Shown: positions 42,873 to 50,460 of the stretch, piece after piece | How positions within the stretch are numbered: position 1 is the first letter of the stretch | How the letters are laid out: each line of letters begins with the position of its first letter | Source of the DNA: Ruminococcus sp. | GTDB lineage: Bacteria; Bacillota; Clostridia; Oscillospirales; Ruminococcaceae | Direction of reading: 5' to 3' | Length of the DNA stretch: 64,000 bases | Assembly (NCBI RefSeq): GCF_019423705.1 | Contig: NZ_JAHZAX010000002.1 | Coordinates: forward strand, 124,001 to 188,000 | Translations under genes and position numbers: made by a program | Notes under the pieces: generated by a model | What the model saw: the letters and a program-made list of their open reading frames with translations, nothing else | Told to the model about the DNA's origin: nothing | Database searches by the model: none

Positions 42873-43535
42873 TTAATCGTGGTTTACGCCATACTGTGCA
42901 CGATATTCCAGCATTTTGTCAAGATATTCCTTGCCCTCAACAACGCCGTCCTGGATAGCCTTGATGATATCGTTGATGTTCACGATAGAGTAAACCTTTA
43001 CGCCGAAGTCCTCATAAGCCTGTTCAACAGCTGAAAGCTCAGTATCGAGAGCCTTTTCCATTCTGTCAACTGTAATGACCATTCCCGTTACGTCAACGTC
43101 AGCAGCACTCTTGAGCTTTGGCATTGACTCTCTGAGAGCCTTGCCGGAAGTCATAACATCGTCAATGATGATGACCTTTTCATTATCAGTCAGCTTTTTG
43201 CCGACAAACATTCCGCCCTCGCCGTGATCCTTGGCTTCCTTTCTGTCAAAGCAGTATGAAACGTTGATACCATACTTTGTTGCAAGTGCGATTACAGCAG
43301 ATACAGCAAGTGGGATACCCTTATATGCAGGACCGAAAAGCGTCTCAACAGGTATCTTGTTGTCAGCGATACAATCAGCATAGAAGCCGCCCAGCTTTGC
43401 AAGCTGTTCACCAGTTTTATAGTTTCCGCAGTTGATGAAATAAGGCGCTTTTCTGCCGCTCTTGAGTGTGAAATCACCAAAAGTCAGCACGCCGCTGTCA
43501 ACCATAAATTTTATAAATTCTTCCTTGTAGGTCAT
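42873..43535 (-). CDS. pyrE: orotate phosphoribosyltransferase
   Basis: PyrE joins orotate to PRPP to make orotidine 5'-monophosphate in pyrimidine synthesis. The 220 residues contain LKSGRKAPYFIN for substrate binding, the flexible loop with DRKEAKDHGEGG (98-109), and the PRPP loop VIIIDDVMTSGKA (121-133). AAGGAAG precedes ATG 43535 and a good promoter lies upstream. No other pyr gene is adjacent. Confidence 0.95.
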   Translation of the reverse strand: MTYKEEFIKFMVDSGVLTFGDFTLKSGRKAPYFINCGNYKTGEQLAKLGGFYADCIADNKIPVETLFGPAYKGIPLAVSAVIALATKYGINVSYCFDRKEAKDHGEGGMFVGKKLTDNEKVIIIDDVMTSGKALRESMPKLKSAADVDVTGMVITVDRMEKALDTELSAVEQAYEDFGVKVYSIVNINDIIKAIQDGVVEGKEYLDKMLEYRAQYGVNHD

Positions 43536-43565
43536 ATTGAACTTCCTTTCAAATCAATTTACTTT

Positions 43566-43594
43566 ATTATATCACAACTAACGGTCATTTGCAA
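43566..43594 (-). promoter_or_regulatory. pyrE promoter
   Basis: TTGCAA (43589-43594), 17 nt, TATAAT (43566-43571) on the minus strand. Confidence 0.75.
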
Positions 43595-43619
43595 GAAAAA
43601 AATTACTTGCGGATACCAG

Positions 43620-44321
43620 CTACCATTCGATAGTCGAAACGTCAACAGGGTGTTCATTGAGCTGAACGTTATCCACCTTGCTGTTTTTGACTGTGATAAC
43701 TCTGTCAGCCATTGGAGCTATAGCGGAATTGTGGGTGATGACAATAACTGTCACGCCGTCTCTGCGGCAGGTATCCTGCAAAAGCTTCAGTATAGTTTTA
43801 CCCGTATTATAATCAAGCGCACCGGTAGGCTCATCGCAAAGCAGCAGCTTTGGATTTTTCGCAAGAGCACGAGCGATTGACACACGCTGCTGCTCGCCGC
43901 CCGAAAGCTGTGACGGGAAATTATTCATTCTATCCTCAAGACCAACGTTTTTGAGCACAGTTTCAGAATCAAAAGCATTAGGGCATATCTGCGCTGCAAG
44001 CTCAACATTTTCCTTTGCAGTCAGATTGTTCACCAAGTTATAGAATTGGAACACAAAGCCAATATCATAACGGCGATAGGACGTAAGCTGCTTTCTGTTA
44101 AAGCCTGCAATGTCCTTCCCGTCAACGATAATGCTTCCCTCGTCGCAAACGTCCATTCCGCCAAGCATATTGAGTATAGTTGTCTTGCCCGCACCGCTTG
44201 CGCCGACGATAACAGCGAACTCACCTTTTTCTATCTCAAAAGAAACGCCATTTGCAGCATTTATCGTGACCTCGCCCATTTGGTATCTTTTATACACGTT
44301 ATCAAATTTAACAAAGCTCAT
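43620..44321 (-). CDS. ABC transporter ATPase (LolD/MacB type), orphan
   Basis: A single ABC domain of 233 residues with Walker A GASGAGKTT, Q-loop FVFQFYNLV, signature LSGGEQQRVSIARAL and Walker B LLLCDEPTGALD. These features define the LolD/FtsE/MacB class, which pairs with FtsX-like permeases for lipoprotein, peptide or antimicrobial handling. No such permease is adjacent. The start is ATG 44321 with GGAGG upstream, not the frame opening at 44342. It has its own promoter. Confidence 0.93.
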   Translation of the reverse strand: MSFVKFDNVYKRYQMGEVTINAANGVSFEIEKGEFAVIVGASGAGKTTILNMLGGMDVCDEGSIIVDGKDIAGFNRKQLTSYRRYDIGFVFQFYNLVNNLTAKENVELAAQICPNAFDSETVLKNVGLEDRMNNFPSQLSGGEQQRVSIARALAKNPKLLLCDEPTGALDYNTGKTILKLLQDTCRRDGVTVIVITHNSAIAPMADRVITVKNSKVDNVQLNEHPVDVSTIEW

Positions 44322-44355
44322 AAAAAGCCTCCGTTCGTACATAAATCATAATACA

Positions 44356-44384
44356 AGTATACTATATCGGCTGGAAATTTGCAA
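44356..44384 (-). promoter_or_regulatory. promoter of the orphan ABC ATPase
   Basis: TTGCAA (44379-44384), 17 nt, TATACT (44356-44361) on the minus strand. Confidence 0.7.
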
Positions 44385-44394
44385 GAGATTTTAA

Positions 44395-44439
44395 AAATTA
44401 AAAGAAGCCCCTATTCTGATAAACAAAATAAGAGCTTCT
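44395..44439 (-). terminator. terminator of the Mor-like regulator gene
   Basis: A 13-bp stem with G-U pairs, AGAAGCTCTTATT/AATAGGGGCTTCT, followed by TTTTAATTTTT on the minus strand. Confidence 0.85.
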
Positions 44440-44471
44440 GATTTAAGGGGATAAACTTATTAAATATCAGG

Positions 44472-44726
44472 TCAGAACTTTTTGTCCTTGACCTTGCCGC
44501 TAACCCAGCGTTCAGTATAAAGATACTTCTGAGCCAACTGTTTTATATTCTTACCATTATACTCCTCAACGACTTTCTTTTCCACATACTCCTTAGAATA
44601 GAGCCTTTTTGGAAGAGAGAGCTGTTGACCATTATATCTGTCGTAAATTTTAAGTGCGTTTTCATAGCCGATCAAATCGATCAAGTCCTGATATATTGTA
44701 TTATAGCAGCTTTCTTCATCGGCCAT
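44472..44726 (-). CDS. small Mor-type DNA-binding protein (probable)
   Basis: The 84 residues begin MADEESCYNTIYQDLIDLIG and contain ENALKIYDRYNGQQLSLPKRL followed by a helix-turn-helix-like C-terminal half (NGKNIKQLAQKYLYTERWV). This layout resembles the Mor transcription activator C-terminal domain found in small Firmicute proteins. The start is ATG 44726 with GGCAGGAAG upstream. The open frame up to 44870 passes through the promoter and is not coding. The target is unknown. Confidence 0.7.
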   Translation of the reverse strand: MADEESCYNTIYQDLIDLIGYENALKIYDRYNGQQLSLPKRLYSKEYVEKKVVEEYNGKNIKQLAQKYLYTERWVSGKVKDKKF

Positions 44727-44763
44727 TACTTCCTGCCCCTTTTCAAAATATTCTATCATTGTT

Positions 44764-44792
44764 ATTATATGATAAATCGTTGGAAAAATCAA
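44764..44792 (-). promoter_or_regulatory. promoter of the Mor-like gene
   Basis: TTGATT (44787-44792), 17 nt, TATAAT (44764-44769) on the minus strand. Further upstream (44830-44940) an AAAGGAGG site followed by a 9-codon TTG frame and a TATAAT may mark a second, longer transcript. Confidence 0.65.
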
Positions 44793-44952
44793 ACGAAATT
44801 TTCCTTTTAAAATTCCAGCGATCATTGCGAAGTTACACCGATAACCACATTTTTCGGCGCAATTTCGCACCCTCCTTTCTAAAAAAAGTGTCTTGCAAAA
44901 ATCAGCTAATTTTTATCATATTTTTATTATAACACATCTTTTTTCACTATTG

Positions 44953-44969
44953 TTAAGCTGAGAGCTTAA
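44953..44969. repeat. perfect palindrome in the Mor/MarR divergent region
   Basis: TTAAGCT-GAG-AGCTTAA, a 7-bp-armed palindrome. The rest of the 448-nt gap between the two regulators is AT-rich and holds the promoters described separately. Confidence 0.6.
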
Positions 44970-45058
44970 TTTCGAAAAAAAATTTTCAGATCGTGCAAAA
45001 TTTGCGAAATAGCCAAAAACCAAACTTAACAAAATCAAATATTGATATATTTACGCTA

Positions 45059-45086
45059 TTGACAAATGTGAGGTATGTGTTATACT
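45059..45086 (+). promoter_or_regulatory. promoter of the second MarR gene
   Basis: TTGACA (45059-45064), 16 nt, TATACT (45081-45086). The leader has a small CGCAC/GTGCG hairpin just before the ribosome binding site. Confidence 0.7.
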
Positions 45087-45174
45087 ATTATTAAGTGTAA
45101 ATAGCTTTAAAGCTTGATTTGCGCATATGGGAAGTAAAATTTGGCGCACAAGGGTGCGAAAGGGCGGAATAAAA

Positions 45175-45618
45175 ATGGTAGATACAGTTCGTCGTGAATG
45201 TATAATGTCAATGTATGAGATTTATCCTCTCAGCAGAAAGTTAGTATTTGACACTTTTGACAAGAAAAAGTATGATATAACTAGAACTCAGCAGATAATA
45301 ATGCTGTCGCTCAGCGTCAGCGGCACGCTTACGATGTCACAGCTTGCAAGCAAGATCAACACATCGAATGAGCAGGCCACAAGGGCTGTTGCGCAGCTTG
45401 TTGACAAGGGTTTTGTTGTGAGAATGCAAAATCCGACCAACAGACGTGTTATCAACATCAAGCTTACTGATGAAGCTATGAACTTTATGGAAAAGACAAA
45501 GGTTGAGATACTTGACGATCTGCTCAGCAAGTTCTCTTCTGTATCTGACAGCGAAATGAAGCAGATGAAGGACGCTCTTGAGCTTATCAATGGAATTCTC
45601 AAGAAGGTACTGAAATAA
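45175..45618 (+). CDS. MarR-family regulator
   Basis: The 147-residue product is a winged-helix protein: LTMSQLASKINTSNEQATRA is the recognition region and NPTNRRVINIKLTDEA the wing. The start is ATG 45175, giving MVDTVRREC..., preceded by AAGGGCGG; an alternative frame opening at 45127 has no site. It lies 9 nt before a small Cys-rich gene and is expected to be co-transcribed with it. The ligand is unknown. Confidence 0.88.
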   Translation: MVDTVRRECIMSMYEIYPLSRKLVFDTFDKKKYDITRTQQIIMLSLSVSGTLTMSQLASKINTSNEQATRAVAQLVDKGFVVRMQNPTNRRVINIKLTDEAMNFMEKTKVEILDDLLSKFSSVSDSEMKQMKDALELINGILKKVLK

Positions 45619-45627
45619 GGTGTTGTG

Positions 45628-45822
45628 ATGAAAAAGCAGAATAAGTCGGCAGCAAGGTGTGAAAGCTGCGTAAATTATGTTTTTGACGAGGATTATGAAT
45701 GTTACTCCTGTCTTGTAAATCTTGACGAGGACGAGGTTTACAGATTTCTCAATGACGCCAACTATGCCTGCCCATATTACAGGCTTGATGATGAATATGC
45801 GGTAGTCCGCAAGCAGAATTAG
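45628..45822 (+). CDS. Cys-rich small protein (DUF6472-like)
   Basis: The 64 residues contain CESCVNYVFDEDYECYSC and a later C in YACPYYRLDDEY, four to five cysteines in an acidic frame. The pattern resembles DUF6472 small proteins of Oscillospiraceae. It may bind a metal. ATG 45628 has AAGG 7 nt upstream; the GTG at 45625 is too close to that site. It follows a MarR gene, so redox- or metal-linked control is possible but unproven. Confidence 0.75.
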   Translation: MKKQNKSAARCESCVNYVFDEDYECYSCLVNLDEDEVYRFLNDANYACPYYRLDDEYAVVRKQN

Positions 45823-45864
45823 TGATACTTTCGCACTTTTTTCAAAAAAAGTGTCAAAAAGGCC

Positions 45865-45893
45865 TTGACAACCGCATTTGTTTATGATATAAT
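45865..45893 (+). promoter_or_regulatory. tRNA-Ser promoter
   Basis: TTGACA (45865-45870), 17 nt, TATAAT (45888-45893); both boxes are perfect. Confidence 0.9.
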
Positions 45894-45947
45894 ATACAAG
45901 TCACTTGGATATGACACATAGCGATAAATAATTAATATTATAAACCT

Positions 45948-46040
45948 GGAGAAGTCGCCTAGCCCGGTTTATGGCGCACGACTGGAACTCGTGTATGGGT
46001 TAATAGCTCATCGAGGGTTCGAATCCCTCCTTCTCCGCCA
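45948..46040 (+). tRNA. tRNA-Ser (anticodon GGA)
   Basis: A 93-nt class II tRNA with acceptor stem GGAGAAG/CTTCTCC, anticodon stem CACGA/TCGTG with loop CTGGAAC, a long variable arm typical of serine tRNAs, T arm GAGGGTTCGAATCCCTC and encoded CCA. Confidence 0.96.
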
Positions 46041-46080
46041 AAAAGTCTTGTAAACACGTTGTTTGCGAGACTTTTTCTTT
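46041..46080 (+). terminator. tRNA-Ser terminator
   Basis: A 15-bp stem with G-U pairs (AAAGTCTTG.../...CGAGACTTT) and a tiny loop, then TTTTTCTTTT, starting directly at the CCA end. Confidence 0.9.
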
Positions 46081-46111
46081 TGAATAAATATGTCACACAT
46101 ATGTCATACAC

Positions 46112-46163
46112 GAAAAAGTCCCCACCAGCTAACAAGCAAATCTTGTCAGCCGATGGGGTCATT
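46112..46163 (-). terminator. terminator of the lipase operon
   Basis: A 17-bp stem with a 5-nt loop (46120-46136 with 46142-46158), flanked by A5 and T5, so it may work in both directions. Confidence 0.92.
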
Positions 46164-46172
46164 TTTACTATA

Positions 46173-47501
46173 TCAGAATCCACGTTCTTTGAGATTTATC
46201 ACCAGATCAACATAAAATTCACGAACATCAAAACCCTTGATATTCTCTCTGAATAGGTCGATAACATCACCGTGAGAAATGCCACGCTTGCCGTCGTGCC
46301 GGATAAGATCAGCGTTTGCGCCATACATACCCGATTCGACCGTCACAAGTCCGTCATTGCCCGAACCGTGTGGCTTGTTGAGCAGATAGCCGAAATTGAG
46401 CGGAAAACCCGCCGCCTTTATGCTGTTCATTTTTGACATAACCGCGTGATAATAAACGTGAGGGCTGTCAAGAACTTCCCTGTTCATCTTCTCGCAACTT
46501 GCAAAAGTCAGCTCGTGTACGCCGTTGTAAAAGCTTGGCTGCTTATCGCCCAGCGCCGTAAACATCTTATTATACTTGCAGTCAACGAACTTTACAACGC
46601 TCTCAGGTATCTTGTCAAGCAGCCCATCAACAAATTTGCAGCCGTAATGCGGCGTGTTTATCGTGGTCAGCGAAGCAACATATTTGTCCATTCCAAGCAT
46701 TGAAATTGCATAGCGTGAATCAAGTCCGCCCTTTGAATGAGCGATGATATTCACCTTTTCAGCACCAGTCTCAGCAAGCACCTGTTTTATCTTCTCCACC
46801 ACCTCACCGGCGCTGACGGAAACTTTCTCCGCCGACTGCTGCCCACCATAGAAGATCACAGCACCGTTTTTCATCAGCTCTTTAGGTATCCTGCCCCAGT
46901 AGTTAAAAATCTGCCAATCTCTGAAAAATATCCCGTGAACCATAAGTATGGGATATTTTGTCTTGCAGATCTCGCTTTCTTTTCTCGTCTCATCAAGGTC
47001 AAGCTTTGCCTGCTCAAAGCGATATTCGCTTCGTGCCGCCTTGTAAAACTTTCTGAAAACAAAGCAATTGACGATCGGTATGTACCAAAGTAACACCAGC
47101 GCAACGTACCAAAGCACCTTTACCTGTCTTGCCGACGCCGCAATGCGCACAATACCGCTTATGCACACAAGCAGCAGGATAAGATAAGCGCACAGACAGT
47201 TTATCACTATCCGCCAAACATTCAATCCGCTGAAGCACAGCGCTATTATAATTGCGATCTGCACGACCTGCTGGAAAATACCGCAGCCGATAACATATGC
47301 GCCCGAGTCAAGCCGACGCATTTTGCCCTGCGACTTCTTGCTTCCGTGCGAAACGGCCACAAAACCTATCATATAAATGCTGCACAACACGATAACAAGC
47401 AACTTTGCCCAACTAGGCAAAGCCGACAACTTCAAAAGCGCAACGCTATTCGCCAAAACCAATATAGGCAGCGATTGCAATAACCCCTTAAATTTTCTCA
47501 T
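46173..47501 (-). CDS. membrane-anchored alpha/beta-hydrolase (lipase-like)
   Basis: The first 150 residues hold about five membrane segments. After a charged linker, residues 180-442 form an alpha/beta-hydrolase: LMVHGIFFRDW as the oxyanion-hole HG motif, serine 256 in IIAHSKGGLD, a probable acid in GSGNDGLVTVES and a histidine in ISHGDVID. This domain resembles bacterial triacylglycerol lipases and esterases. The fusion to a multi-span N-terminal domain is unusual. GGGGTG precedes the ATG. It is the last gene after the DnaD- and DnaC-like genes. Confidence 0.82.
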   Translation of the reverse strand: MRKFKGLLQSLPILVLANSVALLKLSALPSWAKLLVIVLCSIYMIGFVAVSHGSKKSQGKMRRLDSGAYVIGCGIFQQVVQIAIIIALCFSGLNVWRIVINCLCAYLILLLVCISGIVRIAASARQVKVLWYVALVLLWYIPIVNCFVFRKFYKAARSEYRFEQAKLDLDETRKESEICKTKYPILMVHGIFFRDWQIFNYWGRIPKELMKNGAVIFYGGQQSAEKVSVSAGEVVEKIKQVLAETGAEKVNIIAHSKGGLDSRYAISMLGMDKYVASLTTINTPHYGCKFVDGLLDKIPESVVKFVDCKYNKMFTALGDKQPSFYNGVHELTFASCEKMNREVLDSPHVYYHAVMSKMNSIKAAGFPLNFGYLLNKPHGSGNDGLVTVESGMYGANADLIRHDGKRGISHGDVIDLFRENIKGFDVREFYVDLVINLKERGF

Positions 47502-47520
47502 TTTTGCACCCCATATTATT

Positions 47521-48501
47521 TTACAGATTATTTTTCAGCTTGACGTGTCTGATATCCTCGCCCATAAACAATATCGGCGAGAAACAGCCCGTCAGACGTG
47601 AGATTATACGCTCGTTGTATCTTGAATTGTACTCGTTCTTCGTCAGATTGGTGGAGATTATCGTCGGTCTGCCGAGGTTTATACGCTCATTGATTATCTC
47701 ATAAAGCACCGAATCGGTGAAGCTTGTCTGAAATTCTGAACCAAGATCATCAAGGATAACAAGGTCAGCGTTCTCGATCACGCTCATCGTGTCGCCCTGC
47801 GCCCTGCCGAAATGCTCGTCCTCTATTTGTCTGAAAAGCTTTAGTATCGAACCAAACACAACGCTGTAACCCTTATTTATCAGCTCATTTGCGATACAAG
47901 AGGACAAAAACGTCTTGCCAAGCCCAGTTCTGCCCAAGAAAAACAGCGATGGTGAACTCTCGTGGAACTTGTCCGCATATTCACGGCAATTTGAATAGAC
48001 CGTCCGCATACGCTCTCGTGGTGACATTCCCCTGTCAGAAAATTCGGGATAAAACTCAATGCGGAACTCCGAAAAATCGTGGAGCTGGATATGGCAATTC
48101 TGATTGAGCTCCTCGGTCGTGTATTGTTTAAGCAGCTTTGTTAGACATTCGCAGCGTTCGCCGTCGTGATAGCCCCTATCCTTGCAAACGGGACAATGAT
48201 ATTTGTATTCAAGATAGTCCTCGGGATATCCGCAAGCCACCAGCAGCTCACGGATAGTGCGCTGTGTGGTGAGATTCTTATCCCTTATCTGAGCAAGAAT
48301 CTTGTGCACCTCGCCCTTTTGCTTGCCAAGGATCTTTATAAGCTCAAAATTCGTGCTCTTGAGAGAATTTGTCAGTGTTACGATCTCGGGAAGGTGCTTT
48401 GATACCTCGTCAAAACGGCGGTTATGCTCCGCCTCTGCGTTTTCTCTGCGCTGCGCAAGCTCCTGCTGAGCTCGCTCTGTTGCGGTCTGTGTATATTTCA
48501 T
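47521..48501 (-). CDS. DnaC/DnaI-type helicase-loader ATPase
   Basis: The 326 residues include a helical N-terminal region, a zinc-binding YHCPVCKDRGYHDGERCEC (about residues 104-122), and an AAA+ domain with GRTGLGKTFLSS (Walker A), VILDDLGSEF (Walker B) and a C-terminal STNLTKNEYNSRYNERIISRL. These features match Firmicute primosomal DnaI/DnaC loaders that deliver the replicative helicase. GGGGGAG precedes the ATG. It is directly downstream of the DnaD-like gene, which supports the role. Confidence 0.92.
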   Translation of the reverse strand: MKYTQTATERAQQELAQRRENAEAEHNRRFDEVSKHLPEIVTLTNSLKSTNFELIKILGKQKGEVHKILAQIRDKNLTTQRTIRELLVACGYPEDYLEYKYHCPVCKDRGYHDGERCECLTKLLKQYTTEELNQNCHIQLHDFSEFRIEFYPEFSDRGMSPRERMRTVYSNCREYADKFHESSPSLFFLGRTGLGKTFLSSCIANELINKGYSVVFGSILKLFRQIEDEHFGRAQGDTMSVIENADLVILDDLGSEFQTSFTDSVLYEIINERINLGRPTIISTNLTKNEYNSRYNERIISRLTGCFSPILFMGEDIRHVKLKNNL

Positions 48502-48513
48502 CTTCTCTCCCCC

Positions 48514-49560
48514 TTAAAGCTTGCCCGATTTGCTCAGATCATAATTCATCGCAAACTCTTCATAATCGTCAAGGTTATAAGACGTCTGCTTGTCAGTCTG
48601 CTGTCTGACCTGCTTCTTGCCCTTGTGCCTTGTGTCCTCGTCAGCCACCTGCTGAGGCGATGTAATGCTCTTGCCAGACCAATTGTTCAGTATGGTGTCG
48701 ATATATTTGAAGCTCAACTTGTTGGTGTTATTAACGCACCTTTCGTATGCGATCTCCAACATTTCGAGTGAAAATCCCATTGAGCGCCACTTTGAGATAT
48801 ATTCAAGCTGCTGCTTTGAAGGCTTTGTTTCCACGCCGAAAGCTTTGAGCACCTTGCTTTCAAAGCTCTTGATATCCGTCAGTCTGATTATCTCCGCCTC
48901 GATCTGCGCATATGTGCAAATATCCAGCTCATACCAGCGCTTCATCACCGTGACGATATACGACACTCTGCGTTTTTCCATTGAAACGCAATATTCCGCC
49001 GCCAGCAAAATCGACGCAACGTCAAAATGATAATACTCATAAAGCGCCAAAAGCTCGCCCTGCTCCGTGCCGTTTATCGTGTACTGCAAAACAGTCTGTA
49101 TCTCGTTGAAAAGGTGTTTGAGGTCGCTATCCTTGTTTACCTTTTCCAGTATCTCGGAATTCTTGTATCTTATGCAAAGCTTGTGTGATACCGCCGCCTT
49201 TGTAGGATTGACAGCTTCAACCGCCGAAACAGGCGGCTTCTCTGCCTTAACAGGCGCATCAACATTAACCGCGGGCTGAACATTTTCCGCCGACAGCGGC
49301 TGTGCAACAGAGTCAACAGACTTTTGCGCAGATATAACGCCAAGGTTCTGCCAATGGGTGATAGCGTCAATAACAGTTTCCTCGCCAAGACCCGATTTTT
49401 TAGCAAGCTCCGCCGTATCTATCTCACGGCTTGAGCTGCAAAGTATGCACAGCAGAACTTTTATAAAAGTCCCGTCACTAATTTTTATGTAATCATCGAC
49501 CACCTTAGAAGGCACGCTGAAATTAGCCCCCCAGAGGTCGCAGTCAAATTTATATACCAT
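48514..49560 (-). CDS. DnaD/DnaB-domain replication initiation protein
   Basis: The protein of 348 residues has an N-terminal winged-helix-like region (SSREIDTAELAKKSGLGEETVIDAI), a variable Pro/Ala/Val-rich linker, and two DnaB_2/DnaD domains. The last has the YISKWRSMGFSLEMLEIAYE pattern with the KFKY-like ending SFKYIDTILNNW. Such proteins remodel DNA and recruit the helicase loader in Firmicutes. ATG 49560 with GGAG 7 nt upstream is chosen over the opening at 49599. Its promoter lies at 49605-49633. Confidence 0.9.
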   Translation of the reverse strand: MVYKFDCDLWGANFSVPSKVVDDYIKISDGTFIKVLLCILCSSSREIDTAELAKKSGLGEETVIDAITHWQNLGVISAQKSVDSVAQPLSAENVQPAVNVDAPVKAEKPPVSAVEAVNPTKAAVSHKLCIRYKNSEILEKVNKDSDLKHLFNEIQTVLQYTINGTEQGELLALYEYYHFDVASILLAAEYCVSMEKRRVSYIVTVMKRWYELDICTYAQIEAEIIRLTDIKSFESKVLKAFGVETKPSKQQLEYISKWRSMGFSLEMLEIAYERCVNNTNKLSFKYIDTILNNWSGKSITSPQQVADEDTRHKGKKQVRQQTDKQTSYNLDDYEEFAMNYDLSKSGKL

Positions 49561-49604
49561 TATCATTCTCCGCTCAACATTTTTGAAGCAATACTCCATA
49601 TTAG

Positions 49605-49633
49605 ATTATAACACATTTATCATCTTATTGCAA
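49605..49633 (-). promoter_or_regulatory. promoter of the DnaD-DnaC-lipase operon
   Basis: TTGCAA (49628-49633), 17 nt, TATAAT (49605-49610) on the minus strand, directly beyond the spoVM terminator. Confidence 0.75.
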
Positions 49634-49665
49634 CAAAAATCGGAGCGGATTTATCCGCCCCGACG
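49634..49665 (-). terminator. terminator of the yicC-spoVM operon
   Basis: TCGGGGCGGAT pairs with ATCCGCTCCGA (11 positions, one G-U pair) around a 2-nt loop, followed by TTTTTGTT on the minus strand. Confidence 0.9.
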
Positions 49666-49667
49666 TT

Positions 49668-49754
49668 TCAGCATTCTTCGTCTTTCTTGATCTTAAAAAT
49701 GAGTCTCATTATTCCCGAAATGACCTTTGGACTTTTTACAACTACAACTTTCAT
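49668..49754 (-). CDS. spoVM: SpoVM-like small amphipathic protein (28 residues)
   Basis: ATG 49754 with GGAGGT 7 nt upstream opens a 28-codon frame beginning MKVVVVKSPKVISGIMRLIF and ending with a charged tail. Bacillus SpoVM is a 26-residue amphipathic helix (MK...KLPKFLGGIVR) that marks the curved forespore membrane and anchors the spore coat. The KxPK..GGI-like pattern, the length and the position right after thiN (as in B. subtilis thiN-spoVM) support the identity. A terminator follows the stop. Confidence 0.82.
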   Translation of the reverse strand: MKVVVVKSPKVISGIMRLIFKIKKDEEC

Positions 49755-49797
49755 AAGTATTACCTCCATAATCGTTATAGTTCATATTATTCAAAAA

Positions 49798-50460
49798 TCA
49801 AAAATCGGTTACTAAATATGACTGCACCGCCAGCAAATATCCACTTTCAAAGGATATTTCGGCGTATTTTTCATCGTCCTGACTATCGTCACCCAGCACA
49901 ACATTTGATATTCCAAGGGGAAAATCATTTGTCAGCAGGCAGTTTTCAACGTTGTATTTTGCACCAGTTATGGTTAGATTTTCGACCTTGTCAGTATAAG
50001 CCACCAGCGAAAATGAAAATCCCTCACGCTTATATATCCTGTATGTACCGTGGCGATAAAGCCGCAAAAGCTCTTTGTCAGCGATAATTTCAGCCTCGCC
50101 GCCGTGAGAAAGGATATATCCCAATGACTGGATATTGCCCAGCAGATGATCTATCCTGCCGCCTGTTGCGCCGAATATCTTAAAATTTGAGCAGCCCGAC
50201 TCAAAGCCCTGCTTTATGGCAAGCATAAGGTCTGTGTCATCCTTTTCAGAGGGGAAAACCTCGATATTATCGAAAACAGGACGTTGAGCAGAGTCAAAAT
50301 CTCCCATAATGATATCGGACTTTACCCCCACCGCCTGCGCAAGCTTATAGCCCTTGTCGGCGGATATCACAAGCGAATCGTCAATAAACCCCTTATGCTC
50401 TGCGACACATTCTGCCGAAACAGCTTCTCCGCCCGAGAAGATCGTACAATTCTTAGTCAT
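49798..50460 (-). CDS. thiN: thiamine diphosphokinase
   Basis: This enzyme transfers pyrophosphate from ATP to thiamine to make the cofactor thiamine diphosphate. The 220 residues show VISADKGYKLA, IMGDFDSAQ, KDDTDLMLAI and GATGGRIDHLLGN, the standard ThiN/TPK motifs. ATG 50460 lies inside the end of rsgA (8-nt overlap), with AAGGAG some distance upstream. The open frame to 50544 is an extension into rsgA. In Bacillus an rpe gene usually separates rsgA and thiN; it is missing here. Confidence 0.94.
   Translation of the reverse strand: MTKNCTIFSGGEAVSAECVAEHKGFIDDSLVISADKGYKLAQAVGVKSDIIMGDFDSAQRPVFDNIEVFPSEKDDTDLMLAIKQGFESGCSNFKIFGATGGRIDHLLGNIQSLGYILSHGGEAEIIADKELLRLYRHGTYRIYKREGFSFSLVAYTDKVENLTITGAKYNVENCLLTNDFPLGISNVVLGDDSQDDEKYAEISFESGYLLAVQSYLVTDF

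Noticed and set aside
44727..44870. 48-codon N-terminal extension of the Mor-like protein
   Set aside because: A promoter with TTGATT-17-TATAAT lies inside it, and a ribosome binding site precedes ATG 44726.
45840..45863. A/T hairpin (CACTTTTTT/AAAAAAGTG) after the Cys-rich gene as a terminator
   Set aside because: The stem is only A/T beyond three pairs and has no T-run after it; similar runs occur at 44.88 kb, so it is treated as low-complexity sequence.
45959..46183. Minus-strand 74-codon open frame ending GGIRTLDELLTHTRVPVVRHKPG
   Set aside because: It is the antisense of tRNA-Ser; this peptide is a well-known false annotation produced by serine tRNA genes.
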